Origin: Dyella flava
Lineage (GTDB): Bacteria; Pseudomonadota; Gammaproteobacteria; Xanthomonadales; Rhodanobacteraceae
Reading direction: 5' to 3'
Assembly: GCF_016904955.1 (NCBI RefSeq)
Contig: NZ_JADIKE010000027.1
Span: 62,001-126,000 of the forward strand
DNA: 64,000 nucleotides
Part shown: positions 18,112 to 27,640 of the stretch, piece by piece
How the letters are laid out: each line of letters begins with the position of its first letter
Numbering within the stretch: the stretch's first letter is position 1
Notes under the pieces: model-generated
What the model was told of the DNA's origin: nothing
The model's input: only the letters and a program-made list of their open reading frames with translations
Database searches by the model: none
Program-made: the position numbers and the translations under genes

Positions 18112-19020
18112 TCAGTCGTCGCACGAGCTCCGCCACACACTTGGACTCACCCCCATTTTCCTGGTGAACGTTCGCGTGAAATGACTTTGGTCTGAAAAAC
18201 CGCTGGCGATGGCGATCTGCGTTAACGAAGCTTTGTGATCGCGCATCAGTTCGATGCTTTTTTCAATGCGCTGCGAAACCAGCCATTGATGAGGAGAAAA
18301 GCCCGTACTCTTCTTAAATAGGCGCATAAAGCTGCTAACCGAGATACCGCACTCGTTTGCGACATCTACAAGGGTTATGCCGCCGACCAGGTTCTCCCGC
18401 ATCCATTGCATGGATTTTCGTAACATCCATGACGGAAGCCCTCCCTGCACATGGTGAGAAGGCGTTTCGAGGCCTCCGTACTTCATGACGAGATGGCCAA
18501 GAAATGCGAAAAGCAAATGATCGACGAACATCTTGTTCGTCGGCATCTCCGCGTTCATGGCGTGGAGCAAACACTTACCTATCTGGAAGATGACGGGATC
18601 TTCAATCAGCTCGCGACACTCCCATGCCAGGTTGTTGACGGCTGGAATATCCAGAATTTCCGCGAACTCAACGAGTGCATCGTGAGAAATGTAGAAATTG
18701 AGAAAATGGAACGGTCCATCAATATGAATGACTGGATCCAGCTTTAAATCATAGAAGGATGTATGACCCACTCCTACGGAGCGCACGGGACGTGATTGCC
18801 CGTTAAGCCGGACCTCGTAAGCATCAAGTGCACGCAAGTGCAGGAAGATCCAATACCCTTCCTGGCCACCTATCGGAGCGCTAGGACCTGTTGCCGGTTT
18901 ATCCGACCGCAGCTCCGTCACAGCAAGCGGGAAGTCACGCGACGTCCTTGCCACAAGTGTGGGGGGATCATCGATGTTGAACGATCTTCCCAATCGTTGA
19001 CCATAAGCAAAGACAGACAA
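18112..19020 (-). CDS. AraC-family transcriptional regulator, copy 2
   Basis: 302 aa, same length as copy 1 and differing at about 30 positions. Differences are spread over both the sensing half (for example FKAPYSHAH versus LETPSHHVQ, near the domain linker) and the DNA-binding half (SCFVRL versus SSFMRL). Both HTH units are intact. About 90 bp upstream of the start are also similar to the upstream DNA of copy 1, after which the copy runs into a fragment of the dehalogenase-like gene (19108-19156). It is probably a functional paralog with a diverged effector or target. Confidence 0.9.
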   Translation of the reverse strand: MSVFAYGQRLGRSFNIDDPPTLVARTSRDFPLAVTELRSDKPATGPSAPIGGQEGYWIFLHLRALDAYEVRLNGQSRPVRSVGVGHTSFYDLKLDPVIHIDGPFHFLNFYISHDALVEFAEILDIPAVNNLAWECRELIEDPVIFQIGKCLLHAMNAEMPTNKMFVDHLLFAFLGHLVMKYGGLETPSHHVQGGLPSWMLRKSMQWMRENLVGGITLVDVANECGISVSSFMRLFKKSTGFSPHQWLVSQRIEKSIELMRDHKASLTQIAIASGFSDQSHFTRTFTRKMGVSPSVWRSSCDD

Positions 19021-19107
19021 CCTGGCCTCCCCGTGAGCTAACGCTCGCGGTGATGCTTTAGCGAAAAAAGGAGTTCCCTGCCCTATTGATGGACCATTTC
19101 GAAGCTG

Positions 19108-19156
19108 TTACGGGCACTTGAATCTTGTGTCCCGCCGCATCATCTGCGCGATCCAT
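19108..19156 (-). pseudogene. Internal fragment of the dehalogenase-like hydrolase gene
   Basis: About 48 bp here match 14482-14531 inside the hydrolase gene at 14305-15381, with four or so mismatches (shared cores GGCACTTGAATCTT and TCATCTGCGCGATCCATGTC). There is no open frame. It marks a recombination junction upstream of AraC copy 2. Confidence 0.7.
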
Positions 19157-19216
19157 GTCCGTACGACGCATCTCACGGATACGTCCGACACAGGAACCGG
19201 GTGGGCGAACTGACGC

Positions 19217-20098
19217 CTAATCGCCTACCAGGAACGGCAGCGCTTCCTTGAGCAATAGCTCGGGCAGTTCTTCAGGTATGTAATGGCCGCAAGGCAAAGC
19301 ATGACCTTCCAACTGCCGGGCGGCTTGTCCCCACTCTTGTAGAGGATCGAAACATCGCCCCACTGCACCGTGCTCACCCCACAGCACTTTGAGTGGCATT
19401 GGCAAACTCCTGCCACTCTGGCGATCAGCACGATCATGTTCGAGGTCGATTCCGGCGCTGGCCCGGTAGTCTTCGCAAATGCCGCGTGCCGTACCTGGCA
19501 GTCGAAGACAGCGAAGATATTCGGCCAACGCCTCTTGGGTGAAAGGCGCCATACCAGCATGGCGCGAACCCATCACGCTGCGCAGGTAAAGCTCAGGGTC
19601 CGCCTCGATCAGTCGCTCAGGCAGCGGTGCGGGACGACTCAAAAAGAACCAGTGCCAATAGGCGCGGGCAAACGCCTCGTCGGTCTGCTCGTACATGGCC
19701 AGGGTCGGCGCGATGTCCAGCAGCATCAACCGGCTTACCGCGGCTGGATGGTCGGCGGCGAGTCGATGTGCCACGCGGGCACCACGATCATGGGCCAATA
19801 CCGCGAAACGTTCGAAACCCAGGCGACGCATAAGGCCAAGCTGATCGGCAGCCATCGTGCGCTTGGAATAAGCGAGGCCATCCGTCGAAGCGAGTGGCTT
19901 ACTGCTGTCGCCATAGCCACGCAGGTCAGCCGCTACGACGGTGAAGTGCCGACTCAGCACAGGCGCCACACGATGCCAGATCGCATGGGTTTGGGGATGA
20001 CCGTGCAACAGCAGCAACCCAGGCCCATGTCCTCCAACATGACAGGCGATGGTAACGCCGTTGGTTTCGATCAATCGTGGGGAGAAATGCTCGAACAT
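19217..20098 (-). CDS. Haloacetate dehalogenase-like alpha/beta hydrolase
   Basis: 293 aa from the ATG at 20098 (MFEHFSPRLIETNGV); ATG 20131 is an alternative. No signal peptide, so cytoplasmic, unlike the paralog at 14305. Motifs: LLLLHGHPQTH, DLRGYGDSSKP, nucleophile Asp104 in AHDRGARVAHR, YWHWFF with the His-Trp pair expected for a halide pocket, and catalytic His in LPCGHYIPEE. Likely reaction: hydrolytic cleavage of a C-halogen bond in short haloacids or hydrolysis of a small epoxide. It is divergent from leuC with 216 bp between. Confidence 0.88.
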   Translation of the reverse strand: MFEHFSPRLIETNGVTIACHVGGHGPGLLLLHGHPQTHAIWHRVAPVLSRHFTVVAADLRGYGDSSKPLASTDGLAYSKRTMAADQLGLMRRLGFERFAVLAHDRGARVAHRLAADHPAAVSRLMLLDIAPTLAMYEQTDEAFARAYWHWFFLSRPAPLPERLIEADPELYLRSVMGSRHAGMAPFTQEALAEYLRCLRLPGTARGICEDYRASAGIDLEHDRADRQSGRSLPMPLKVLWGEHGAVGRCFDPLQEWGQAARQLEGHALPCGHYIPEELPELLLKEALPFLVGD

Positions 20099-20314
20099 GG
20101 GTAGATCCGTTTGTCGCTTATGAGTGGTCATCCTAAGCCGTCGGCGCTTCACAGCAAGCCATGGCTCGTGATCGCAGCCTCCATGATCTGTGTTCAATGC
20201 CGCCTTATCCCCATTCAACACGCAGCGTGATGCCAGTCTTCATGCTTTGCGCGTTGATGCCTGCGCCGTTCGGCTCGAACATCTTTTTCACCTTCCCTGC
20301 GAAGTCAGAACGCC

Positions 20315-21736
20315 ATGCCGGCTCCTCGCACGCTCTACGCCAAGCTCGTCGATGATCACACCGTGCGCACACTCGACGACGATGGCCACGTACTGCTCTA
20401 CATCGATCGCCAAGTGCTCAACGAGTACACCAGTCCGCAGGCTTTCAGCGGCCTGCGTGACGCCGGTCGCCGGGTGCGCAGGCCACGATCGGCGCTCGCG
20501 GTGGTCGACCACGTGAATCCCACCGTACCCAAGCGCGGTCCTGCCATGGCCGATCCGGGCGGCCAACGCCAAGCCGATTATCTGGCGCAAAATTGCCAGG
20601 ACTTCGGCATCGAGCTGTTCGATGTGCTGGATCCGCGCCAGGGCATCGAGCACGTGGTTGCTCCGGAGCAGGGCTTCATTCTGCCTGGTATGGTCGTAGC
20701 GGCCGGCGACAGCCATACCACCACCTATGGTGCCCTGGGGGCTTTGGGCTTCGGCATCGGGACTTCTGAAATCGAGCATCTGCTGGCCACTCAAACCCTG
20801 GTCTATCGCAGGCTGAAGACCATGCGCGTGCGGGTCGACGGCAAACCAGCACCGGGCACGAGCGCCAAGGACATCGTGATGGCCCTGATTCGTCAGATCG
20901 GCGCCGCCGGGGCCGCTGGCTACGTCATCGAGTTTGTCGGCAGCGCCATCACCTCGCTGGGCGTCGCCGGGCGTATGACCATCTGCAATATGGCGGTTGA
21001 GGCGGGCGCGCGCGGGGCTCTCGTAGCGCCCGATGCCAAGGTCTATGCCTTTTTGCGCCATCTTCCTCGCACGCCTCAGGGTGCCGTGTGGGAAGCGGCG
21101 CTGCGTGATTGGCAAACTCTCCGTTCCGATGATGATGCCGTGTTCGACCGCGACATCCAGCTCGATAGCGATAGGTTGGAACCGCTGGTCACATGGGGTA
21201 CCAGTCCGGACCAAGCTGTACCCATCGGCGGCCATGTTCCTAATCCGACCGAAGAAAATGACTCGGCGCGTCGCCGCGACATGCAACGCGCCATCGCTTA
21301 TATGGGCCTTACGCCTGGCATGCCGGTGCGCGATATCGCCATCACCCATGCCTTCATTGGATCTTGTACCAATGCTCGCATCGAAGATCTGCGCGAAGTC
21401 GCGGATATCCTGCGCCATCGACGCGTTGCGCATGGCGTGCGCGCCATCATCGTGCCAAGCTCAAGTGCCGTGCGCAGACAAGCCGAACGCGAAGGCCTGG
21501 ACCGGATCTTCGTCAATGCGGGTTTCGAATGGCGGCAATCGGGCTGTTCAATGTGCCTGGCCATGAACGGCGATGCGCTCAAGCCCGGCGAGCGCTGCGC
21601 TTCCAGCACTAATCGCAACTTCGAAGGACGCCAGGGCACGGGCGCGCGCACTCATCTTATGAGCCCGGTCATGGTTGCCGCCGCAGCGATTTATGGCCGC
21701 CTGACCGATGTACGCGAACTGATATCTGGAGACTGA
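20315..21736 (+). CDS. leuC: 3-isopropylmalate dehydratase large subunit (LeuC-type)
   Basis: 473 aa, aconitase superfamily. The [4Fe-4S] ligands are Cys351 (GSCTNARIEDL) plus Cys411 and Cys414 (GCSMCLAMN). GDSHTTTYGALGALGFGIGT is typical. The standard reaction is isomerisation of 2- to 3-isopropylmalate in leucine synthesis. It overlaps closely with leuD (4 bp apart). leuA and leuB are not nearby and a LysR gene sits behind the pair, so an alternative role on citramalate- or tartrate-like acids is possible. Confidence 0.92.
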   Translation: MPAPRTLYAKLVDDHTVRTLDDDGHVLLYIDRQVLNEYTSPQAFSGLRDAGRRVRRPRSALAVVDHVNPTVPKRGPAMADPGGQRQADYLAQNCQDFGIELFDVLDPRQGIEHVVAPEQGFILPGMVVAAGDSHTTTYGALGALGFGIGTSEIEHLLATQTLVYRRLKTMRVRVDGKPAPGTSAKDIVMALIRQIGAAGAAGYVIEFVGSAITSLGVAGRMTICNMAVEAGARGALVAPDAKVYAFLRHLPRTPQGAVWEAALRDWQTLRSDDDAVFDRDIQLDSDRLEPLVTWGTSPDQAVPIGGHVPNPTEENDSARRRDMQRAIAYMGLTPGMPVRDIAITHAFIGSCTNARIEDLREVADILRHRRVAHGVRAIIVPSSSAVRRQAEREGLDRIFVNAGFEWRQSGCSMCLAMNGDALKPGERCASSTNRNFEGRQGTGARTHLMSPVMVAAAAIYGRLTDVRELISGD

Positions 21737-21740
21737 AACC

Positions 21741-22349
21741 ATGCAAGCTTTCACCACTGTCCACGGCATCATGGCTGCGTTGCCTGCCGCCAACATCGAT
21801 ACCGATGTCATCATGCCCAAGCAGTTTCTTAAAGGCATTGACCGCGCGGGATTGGCGGACGGCTGCTTCCATGACCTTCGCTTTGACGCGCAAGGTGTGC
21901 TGCGAAAGGATTTTGTACTGAATCAGTCGCCCTGGAATCGATCCAGCTTCCTGGTCACCGGCCCAAACTTTGGCTGCGGCTCCAGTCGCGAGCATGCCGT
22001 GTGGGGACTGAGGCAACTTGGCATCCGCGCTTTGCTGGGTACGAGTTTTGCCGGCATTTTCTATGACAATTGCCTGCGCAACGGCGTGCTTGCCGTGTCA
22101 TTGCCCGATAGGTATTGGCAAGAGCTGGTGCAGTTGGCGCAAAAGCCCGCTCATGCGGCCCTGGCCATAGACCTGCCCGCCGGCAAGCTAACCTTGACTG
22201 ATGGTCGCACGTTGCCCTTTGAGCTTGATGCACTGAGCCGCGAGGCTTTGATCGAAGGTCGGGACGCCATTGACAGCACCTTGCGCTTTGCTGCGCTCAT
22301 TGGTCGCTTTGAACAAGCCCACCATGCGGCCAAACCTTGGTTGGCCTAG
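21741..22349 (+). CDS. leuD: 3-isopropylmalate dehydratase small subunit (LeuD-type)
   Basis: 202 aa, normal length. Motifs NIDTDVIMPKQFLK, GPNFGCGSSREHAVW and FYDNCLRNG are diagnostic for the swivel subunit. It forms a heterodimer with the leuC product; the two genes are almost contiguous, so translation is probably coupled. The TAG stop lies inside the CTAGGG terminal repeat of the palindromic element at 22346-22528. Confidence 0.93.
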   Translation: MQAFTTVHGIMAALPAANIDTDVIMPKQFLKGIDRAGLADGCFHDLRFDAQGVLRKDFVLNQSPWNRSSFLVTGPNFGCGSSREHAVWGLRQLGIRALLGTSFAGIFYDNCLRNGVLAVSLPDRYWQELVQLAQKPAHAALAIDLPAGKLTLTDGRTLPFELDALSREALIEGRDAIDSTLRFAALIGRFEQAHHAAKPWLA

Positions 22350-22528
22350 GGATGCTCTGAACTGGCCCCAACGTATTGAATTTAAAATGACGGGGTGATG
22401 TCCAGAAGGCACGCAGGCTGCGCCGCGCGACTTGGCAAGACGGCCAGTCTTCCCTGCGCCACGCACCACACCCTGCGAGCCTTCTGGACATCATGCCACC
22501 CGCGCAGAATTGATCAGAGCATCCCTAG
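22346..22528. repeat. MITE-like palindromic element supplying both flanking stop codons
   Basis: 183 bp bounded by perfect 15-bp terminal inverted repeats (CTAGGGATGCTCTGA at 22346-22360 and its complement at 22514-22528). Inside is a large hairpin with arms around GTCCAGAAGGC...CGCAGG and CCTGCG...GCCTTCTGGAC. The internal part is similar, in reverse complement, to about 45926-46045. The TAG of leuD and the TAG of the convergent LysR gene both lie within the terminal CTAG. It probably also acts as a bidirectional terminator. Confidence 0.75.
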
Positions 22529-23436
22529 CGTGGAATAGCCGCGAAATACTGTTCGAAGAACTCCACGCAAACCCGCAACTTGGCCGATTCGGACAGACGC
22601 GTTGGATAAAGCGCCCAGACATTGGCAGGCTGACTGTAAGCAGGCAACACCTGTACCAACGCACCCGTTTCCAAATAGGGCCGCACGTCCCACATTGAGC
22701 GCAATATGATCCCACGGCCACGTAGAGCCCACTGCAAGACGATTTCGCCATTATTGGAGGACAGCGGCCCATCTACGCGAACGTCCACCATGCCATCCGG
22801 GCCATGGAGCCGCCACAAACCGAACGCATTATTTCGCTCCTTCAATACCAGGCAATCGTGCTGAGTCAGGTCGGCCAGTTGTTCGGGCTTGGTGCGGTGA
22901 GCCAGGTACGCTGGCGTCGCGCAAAGCACGCGCTGGTTGCTCATCAAACGCCGCGAAATAAGCTGAGGCGGCAGATCATCGCCCACCCGGATTTCCAGAT
23001 CGAAGCCCTCTCCAAGCAAATCGATCGCGCGATCATAGACGTCCAGACGCAACTCCAACTGCGGATAGCGCTCAGCCAGAGCGGCCAGTGCAGGTGCGAC
23101 GTGATTGCGACCAAAGCCGAAGCTGCTGCACAGATGTAGCCGCCCGCTTGGCTCATTGCGCAGAGCGTTCAGATCGTCAACGAAACCATCCAGATCGGCC
23201 AGCAACTGCTCGGCGCGCTGGCGCACCCGCTCTCCGTCATCGGTCAAGGAAAATTGACGGGTGCTGCGATGTAGCAAACGCGTTTGCAAGGTCGTTTCCA
23301 ATATCTGCATGCGCTTGCTTACATAGGCCGGGGATAAGCCCAGCTCTTCTGCCGCCGCGGCAAAGTTCTGCTTGCGCAGCACGGTGAGGAAAACGCGCAA
23401 ATCCTCGGGCAACGGTAGAGGTCGGTGTTTACTCAT
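22525..23436 (-). CDS. LysR-family transcriptional regulator
   Basis: 303 aa. The HTH lies at residues ~12-60 (DLRVFLTVLRKQNFAAAAEELGLSP, then YVSKRMQILE). The effector domain has a typical SSFGFGRNHVAPALAAL start. The sequence resembles the DmlR-like branch that controls organic-acid enzymes, and the gene is convergent with leuCD. Start at 23436 is supported by AAGG upstream. A dyad (23509-23528) and an SDR remnant lie upstream, which suggests its original divergent target gene has been lost. Confidence 0.9.
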   Translation of the reverse strand: MSKHRPLPLPEDLRVFLTVLRKQNFAAAAEELGLSPAYVSKRMQILETTLQTRLLHRSTRQFSLTDDGERVRQRAEQLLADLDGFVDDLNALRNEPSGRLHLCSSFGFGRNHVAPALAALAERYPQLELRLDVYDRAIDLLGEGFDLEIRVGDDLPPQLISRRLMSNQRVLCATPAYLAHRTKPEQLADLTQHDCLVLKERNNAFGLWRLHGPDGMVDVRVDGPLSSNNGEIVLQWALRGRGIILRSMWDVRPYLETGALVQVLPAYSQPANVWALYPTRLSESAKLRVCVEFFEQYFAAIPR

Positions 23437-23508
23437 TGCCTTGTCACCGGATGTGAGGTGTGACTTGGGTGCTGCCGCTGCCAGGAAGACCGAGCCTTCT
23501 ACGATGAC

Positions 23509-23528
23509 ATTACACTTGCGAGAGTAAT
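23509..23528. promoter_or_regulatory. Candidate LysR binding site
   Basis: ATTAC-N10-GTAAT inverted repeat 73 bp upstream of the LysR start, in the intergenic region shared with the SDR remnant. Spacing and position fit a LysR recognition site. Inferred. Confidence 0.4.
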
Positions 23529-23581
23529 CAGATTGGGTTGATTTAGCGTAGCACAGCCCCTGTGCCACCCGAGGCGCCAGC

Positions 23582-23692
23582 ATGAGACCCAATGGAAATA
23601 CGATCCTGGTTGCCGGCGACGGGACCGGCATTGGCCGCGCTCTGGCGAAGCGCTGGCATGATCCAGCTAATCGCGTTGTCTGCGATCAAGGC
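23582..23692 (+). pseudogene. N-terminal remnant of an SDR oxidoreductase
   Basis: ATG at 23582 starts MRPNGNTILVAGDGTGIGRA followed by LAKRWHDPANRVVCDQG and a stop. This is the Rossmann start of a DltE-like SDR (TGxGxGIGRALA) with only 36 codons left. It is divergent from the LysR gene, the classic position for a LysR-controlled gene. Confidence 0.7.
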
Positions 23693-23818
23693 TGACAACG
23701 CAACGAGAGAGCTGCCGATGAACCCTTCGCCTCAGTTGGTCATCGGCCACTGCCCTACCCTCGATAGCACGGAATCACTCGACCCCTTCCCGCGCACCCA
23801 TGGGCAACAGCTCAATCA

Positions 23819-24817
<999 letters not shown>

Positions 24818-24863
24818 TCACCTCGATGAATTTTAAAAATGGATCAACACGTATCCGTGCTGA

Positions 24864-25187
24864 TCAAGTGCTCTCTGCGAATACCTTGCGCGCGATGCCC
24901 ACGGCGGTACTCGCCGCCGGCCATCCGGCGTAAAAGGCCATGTGCGAGATGACCTCAACCAATTCGTCGCGCGTAACGCCGTTCTGCTGGGCGAACTTCA
25001 GATGGAACGGGAGCTCGTTGATGCGGTATTGCGCGATCAGCGCGGCGACGGTGATCAGGCTGCGGTCCCGCTTGGAGAGCTCTCCACGCTCCCAGACTTC
25101 GCCAAACAGCACCTGCTGTGTGAGCTGGTCGAGCGCGGGCGCGATGTCTGCGAATGGGCCTTGGGCCTTCTGGTTGGTATCGGTCAT
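24864..25187 (-). CDS. Carboxymuconolactone decarboxylase-family protein
   Basis: 107 aa from ATG 25187 with GGGAG at -8; an upstream in-frame ATG would add a poor leader. The core SKRDRSLITVAALIAQYRI, then NELPFHLKFAQQNGVT and HMAFYAGWPAASTAV, is the gamma-CMD type that lacks the CxxC pair of AhpD. Such proteins are common partners of aldo/keto reductases. The enzymatic role is unproven. First gene of an operon with the aldo/keto reductase. Confidence 0.9.
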   Translation of the reverse strand: MTDTNQKAQGPFADIAPALDQLTQQVLFGEVWERGELSKRDRSLITVAALIAQYRINELPFHLKFAQQNGVTRDELVEVISHMAFYAGWPAASTAVGIARKVFAEST

Positions 25188-25314
25188 GGTCGGGCTCCCT
25201 GAGGAAGTGGCGAAGTCACCGACCGGCCGGATGAGAAACGCCAGGCCGCGATGGCTGCGCCAGTCTGGCCCTGTTGTGCCTATCTGATAAGACGGCAAAT
25301 ATCGAATGGACTTA

Positions 25315-25330
25315 TGATCTGTATCGATCA
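25315..25330. promoter_or_regulatory. Candidate LysR operator
   Basis: TGATC-TGTATC-GATCA, a perfect dyad between the CMD-like gene and the divergent LysR gene, 17 bp before the LysR start. Probably autoregulatory. Inferred. Confidence 0.4.
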
Positions 25331-25347
25331 ATCACATCGGTGCAGCC

Positions 25348-26250
25348 ATGGGTGGCGAGAACTACAACGACCTGCAGGCGTTCCTCACGGTGGCGCGTGA
25401 AGGCAGCTTTACCCGCGCCGCCGCCCAGCTTGGCCTGTCGCAATCGGCGCTCAGCTACAAAATTCAGGGGCTGGAGGCCCGGCTTGGCCTGCGCCTGCTC
25501 ACCCGCACCACACGCAGCGTGTCGCCCACCGAAGCCGGCCAGCGACTGCAACAGGCGCTTGCCCCCAACTTTGAAAACATTGATGCGGCGCTCGCCGGGC
25601 TCAGCGAGCTACGCGACTTGCCCAGCGGCACCATCCGCATTACCAGCAGCGAGCACGCCGCTGCCACCCTGTTGTGGCCAGTACTGAAGACCTTTCTGCG
25701 GCAATACCCGGATATCCGCGTGGAAGTGATCAGCGACTCCACGTTCACCGATATCGCGGCCGAACGCTTCGACGCCGGCATTCGATTGGGAGAGCAGGTT
25801 GCACAGGACATGATTGCGGTGCCAATCGGTCCGCCCACGCGGCTAGTGGTGGTGGGCAAACCGGCCTATCTGGACGCCAGTCCACCGATCGCTACGCCGC
25901 ACGACCTCACCGAACACGACTGCATTAATCTGCGCTTCCTTACCCACGGCGGCCTGTACGCGTGGGAGTTCGAAAAGGGAAGCCATGCACTGAACGTGCG
26001 CGTCGAGGGCCGGCTGACCTTCAACAGCCTTGAGCGTATCCTCGCCGCCTCGCTTGCCGGCTTCGGCCTCGCCTACCTGCCCGAAGACATGGTCCATCCG
26101 CACATCAGGGCCGGCCGTCTGCGCCAGGTACTGGATGACTGGTGTCCGCTGTATTCGGGCTATCACCTGTATTACCCAAGCCGGCGACAACCATCTCGCG
26201 CATTTGCGTTGCTGGTCGATGCGCTTCGATATCGCTCGCACAAGCCGTAG
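25348..26250 (+). CDS. LysR-family transcriptional regulator
   Basis: 300 aa. HTH at residues ~6-60 (DLQAFLTVAREGSFTRAAAQL, interrupted here, then SQSALSYKIQGLE). Effector domain from ~90 (SGTIRITSSEHAAATLLWPVL). Divergent from the CMD-like/aldo-keto reductase operon, its likely target. The last ~84 codons are duplicated almost perfectly at 31442-31699. This subgroup (PgrR-like) often controls oxidoreductases. Confidence 0.92.
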   Translation: MGGENYNDLQAFLTVAREGSFTRAAAQLGLSQSALSYKIQGLEARLGLRLLTRTTRSVSPTEAGQRLQQALAPNFENIDAALAGLSELRDLPSGTIRITSSEHAAATLLWPVLKTFLRQYPDIRVEVISDSTFTDIAAERFDAGIRLGEQVAQDMIAVPIGPPTRLVVVGKPAYLDASPPIATPHDLTEHDCINLRFLTHGGLYAWEFEKGSHALNVRVEGRLTFNSLERILAASLAGFGLAYLPEDMVHPHIRAGRLRQVLDDWCPLYSGYHLYYPSRRQPSRAFALLVDALRYRSHKP

Positions 26251-26285
26251 GAACCCATTGTCCCGCACCGAAGGCGGACGACCCG

Positions 26286-26560
26286 TCATGTGCCGCCCAA
26301 TCGGGAGGCATCAGTCTCATGAACACCAAGCATCAAGCGCAGATTTTCGATGTAATCGTGACGCGCAAGAAGGTAGGCATTTTCATGTGACGCATTTGCC
26401 ACGGGTATAAGGCGCACATTGGCTGCCCTTTGGTCAAATTTTGCACGAGCGCGTACGGCGTTACTTCATCTGCGGTTCCCTGAAATACAAATACAGGTAC
26501 GGATGGTAAGCGCATGAAGAGCTAATCTACAGGTAATTCTCTTGCAAGCTGTCGGCAACT
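26286..26560 (-). pseudogene. Alpha/beta hydrolase C-terminal remnant, frameshifted
   Basis: Minus-strand translation gives LPSVPVFVFQGTADEVTPYA, then LVQNLTK. After a one-base shift it reads AANVRLIPVANASHENAYLL, then ARHDYIENLRLMLGV and a stop at 26286. Joined, this is the end of a proline-iminopeptidase-like hydrolase with the acid (GTADEVTP) and catalytic His (NASHE). The front of the gene is missing; weak similarity (ADSLQENYL) continues to about 26560. Confidence 0.7.
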
Positions 26561-26568
26561 TCGGCGGT

Positions 26569-27531
26569 TTACTCACGCGGCCGTAGTTCGCGTATGCCCT
26601 TTCCAAGTCGTCTGCGCAACAGCGTGCGTAGCGTCACGCCATCCGCATAACCCACCTGCCCTGCAATCTGATCGACACTGTGCTTGCTGGTTTTCAGTAA
26701 CTGAACAGCGCGCTCGATGCGCAGATCCTGAATGTATTCGAGAGGCGTTTTTCCCAGCACGCCGTCGAGACGCCGCGACAGCGTGCGCTTGCTGGTGCCC
26801 AGCGCTTCGGCGATCGCATCGAGCGTAAGCGTCGTATCCAGGCGTTCGCGCACCCAGCGATCGAAGCGTTCGACCAAAGGATCGGAATGCGCGAGGTGAT
26901 CGGAAATCACGTAACCCGACTGCGATAGCCGTGAATCGAACACAAGATATTTGGCGGCGAGCGCCGCTAGTTCGGGGCTGTTGTTGCGGATCAGCCACAA
27001 CGCAAGGTCGAGATGGCTGAGTGCCGCGCCCGCCGTCACCATCGTGCCGCTAGGAACGACAAGGCGATGCGCATCGAGGGACACATCCGGGTAGCGTTGA
27101 CGAAACACAGGCGTGAGCCACCAGGTGGTCGTGGCTTCGCATCCATCGAGCAAGCCGCTCTCGGCCAGCACGAAAGTGCCGGTGCAGGCTGCCGCAAGGC
27201 GCGCACCGGCACCATGCCATCGACGCAGGGCGCCGAAAGCATCGACCACATCGTCACGAGCAAGCGTGGGCAACAGCTGCTCGGGCACGATATTGGCGAG
27301 CGCGGGCACGATGACCCAATCGGGGGTCGGCGTATCGGCGACATCGCTTACGGGCACCTGCAGACCAAGTGCGGTACGCACTTGAGGACGCACCCCCATC
27401 ACCGTGACGTCAAAGCCCGGTGTGGTGATGCCCGTCCACTGCGCAAGCACGTTGGCCATCGCCAGCGCGTCGAGCACCGTCGTCAGGCCGGTATCGAACA
27501 TCCCTTCTAGGGCAAGTATGGCAATACGCAT
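26569..27531 (-). CDS. GlxA-family transcriptional regulator (DJ-1/PfpI domain plus AraC HTH)
   Basis: 320 aa from ATG 27531 (MRIAILALEGMFDTG); the start is chosen because the DJ-1 beta-strand begins there, although no clear ribosome site is seen. Residues 1-170 form a class I amidotransferase-like domain with Cys in AACTGTFVLAESG, which usually senses a ligand in this family. The C-terminal ~100 residues carry the AraC HTH (LTLDAIAEALGTSKRTLSRR). It is divergent from the monooxygenase gene at 27641, a likely target. Confidence 0.9.
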   Translation of the reverse strand: MRIAILALEGMFDTGLTTVLDALAMANVLAQWTGITTPGFDVTVMGVRPQVRTALGLQVPVSDVADTPTPDWVIVPALANIVPEQLLPTLARDDVVDAFGALRRWHGAGARLAAACTGTFVLAESGLLDGCEATTTWWLTPVFRQRYPDVSLDAHRLVVPSGTMVTAGAALSHLDLALWLIRNNSPELAALAAKYLVFDSRLSQSGYVISDHLAHSDPLVERFDRWVRERLDTTLTLDAIAEALGTSKRTLSRRLDGVLGKTPLEYIQDLRIERAVQLLKTSKHSVDQIAGQVGYADGVTLRTLLRRRLGKGIRELRPRE

Positions 27532-27640
27532 GGCACGATCGATATTAAAGATGTCAATCACGCCAATATTAGCGCGGGCCACCCGTTTGTAAAGTTTCGC
27601 CCACTGCGCAGCCCACCCAAGCCTTTACAGGAGAACGACG

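Noticed and set aside
20288..21433. Long minus-strand open frame (381 codons) opposite leuC
   Set aside because: It lies wholly antisense to a gene with strong LeuC motifs; its composition (His/Arg/Gly-rich) is typical of the antisense frame of a high-GC gene.
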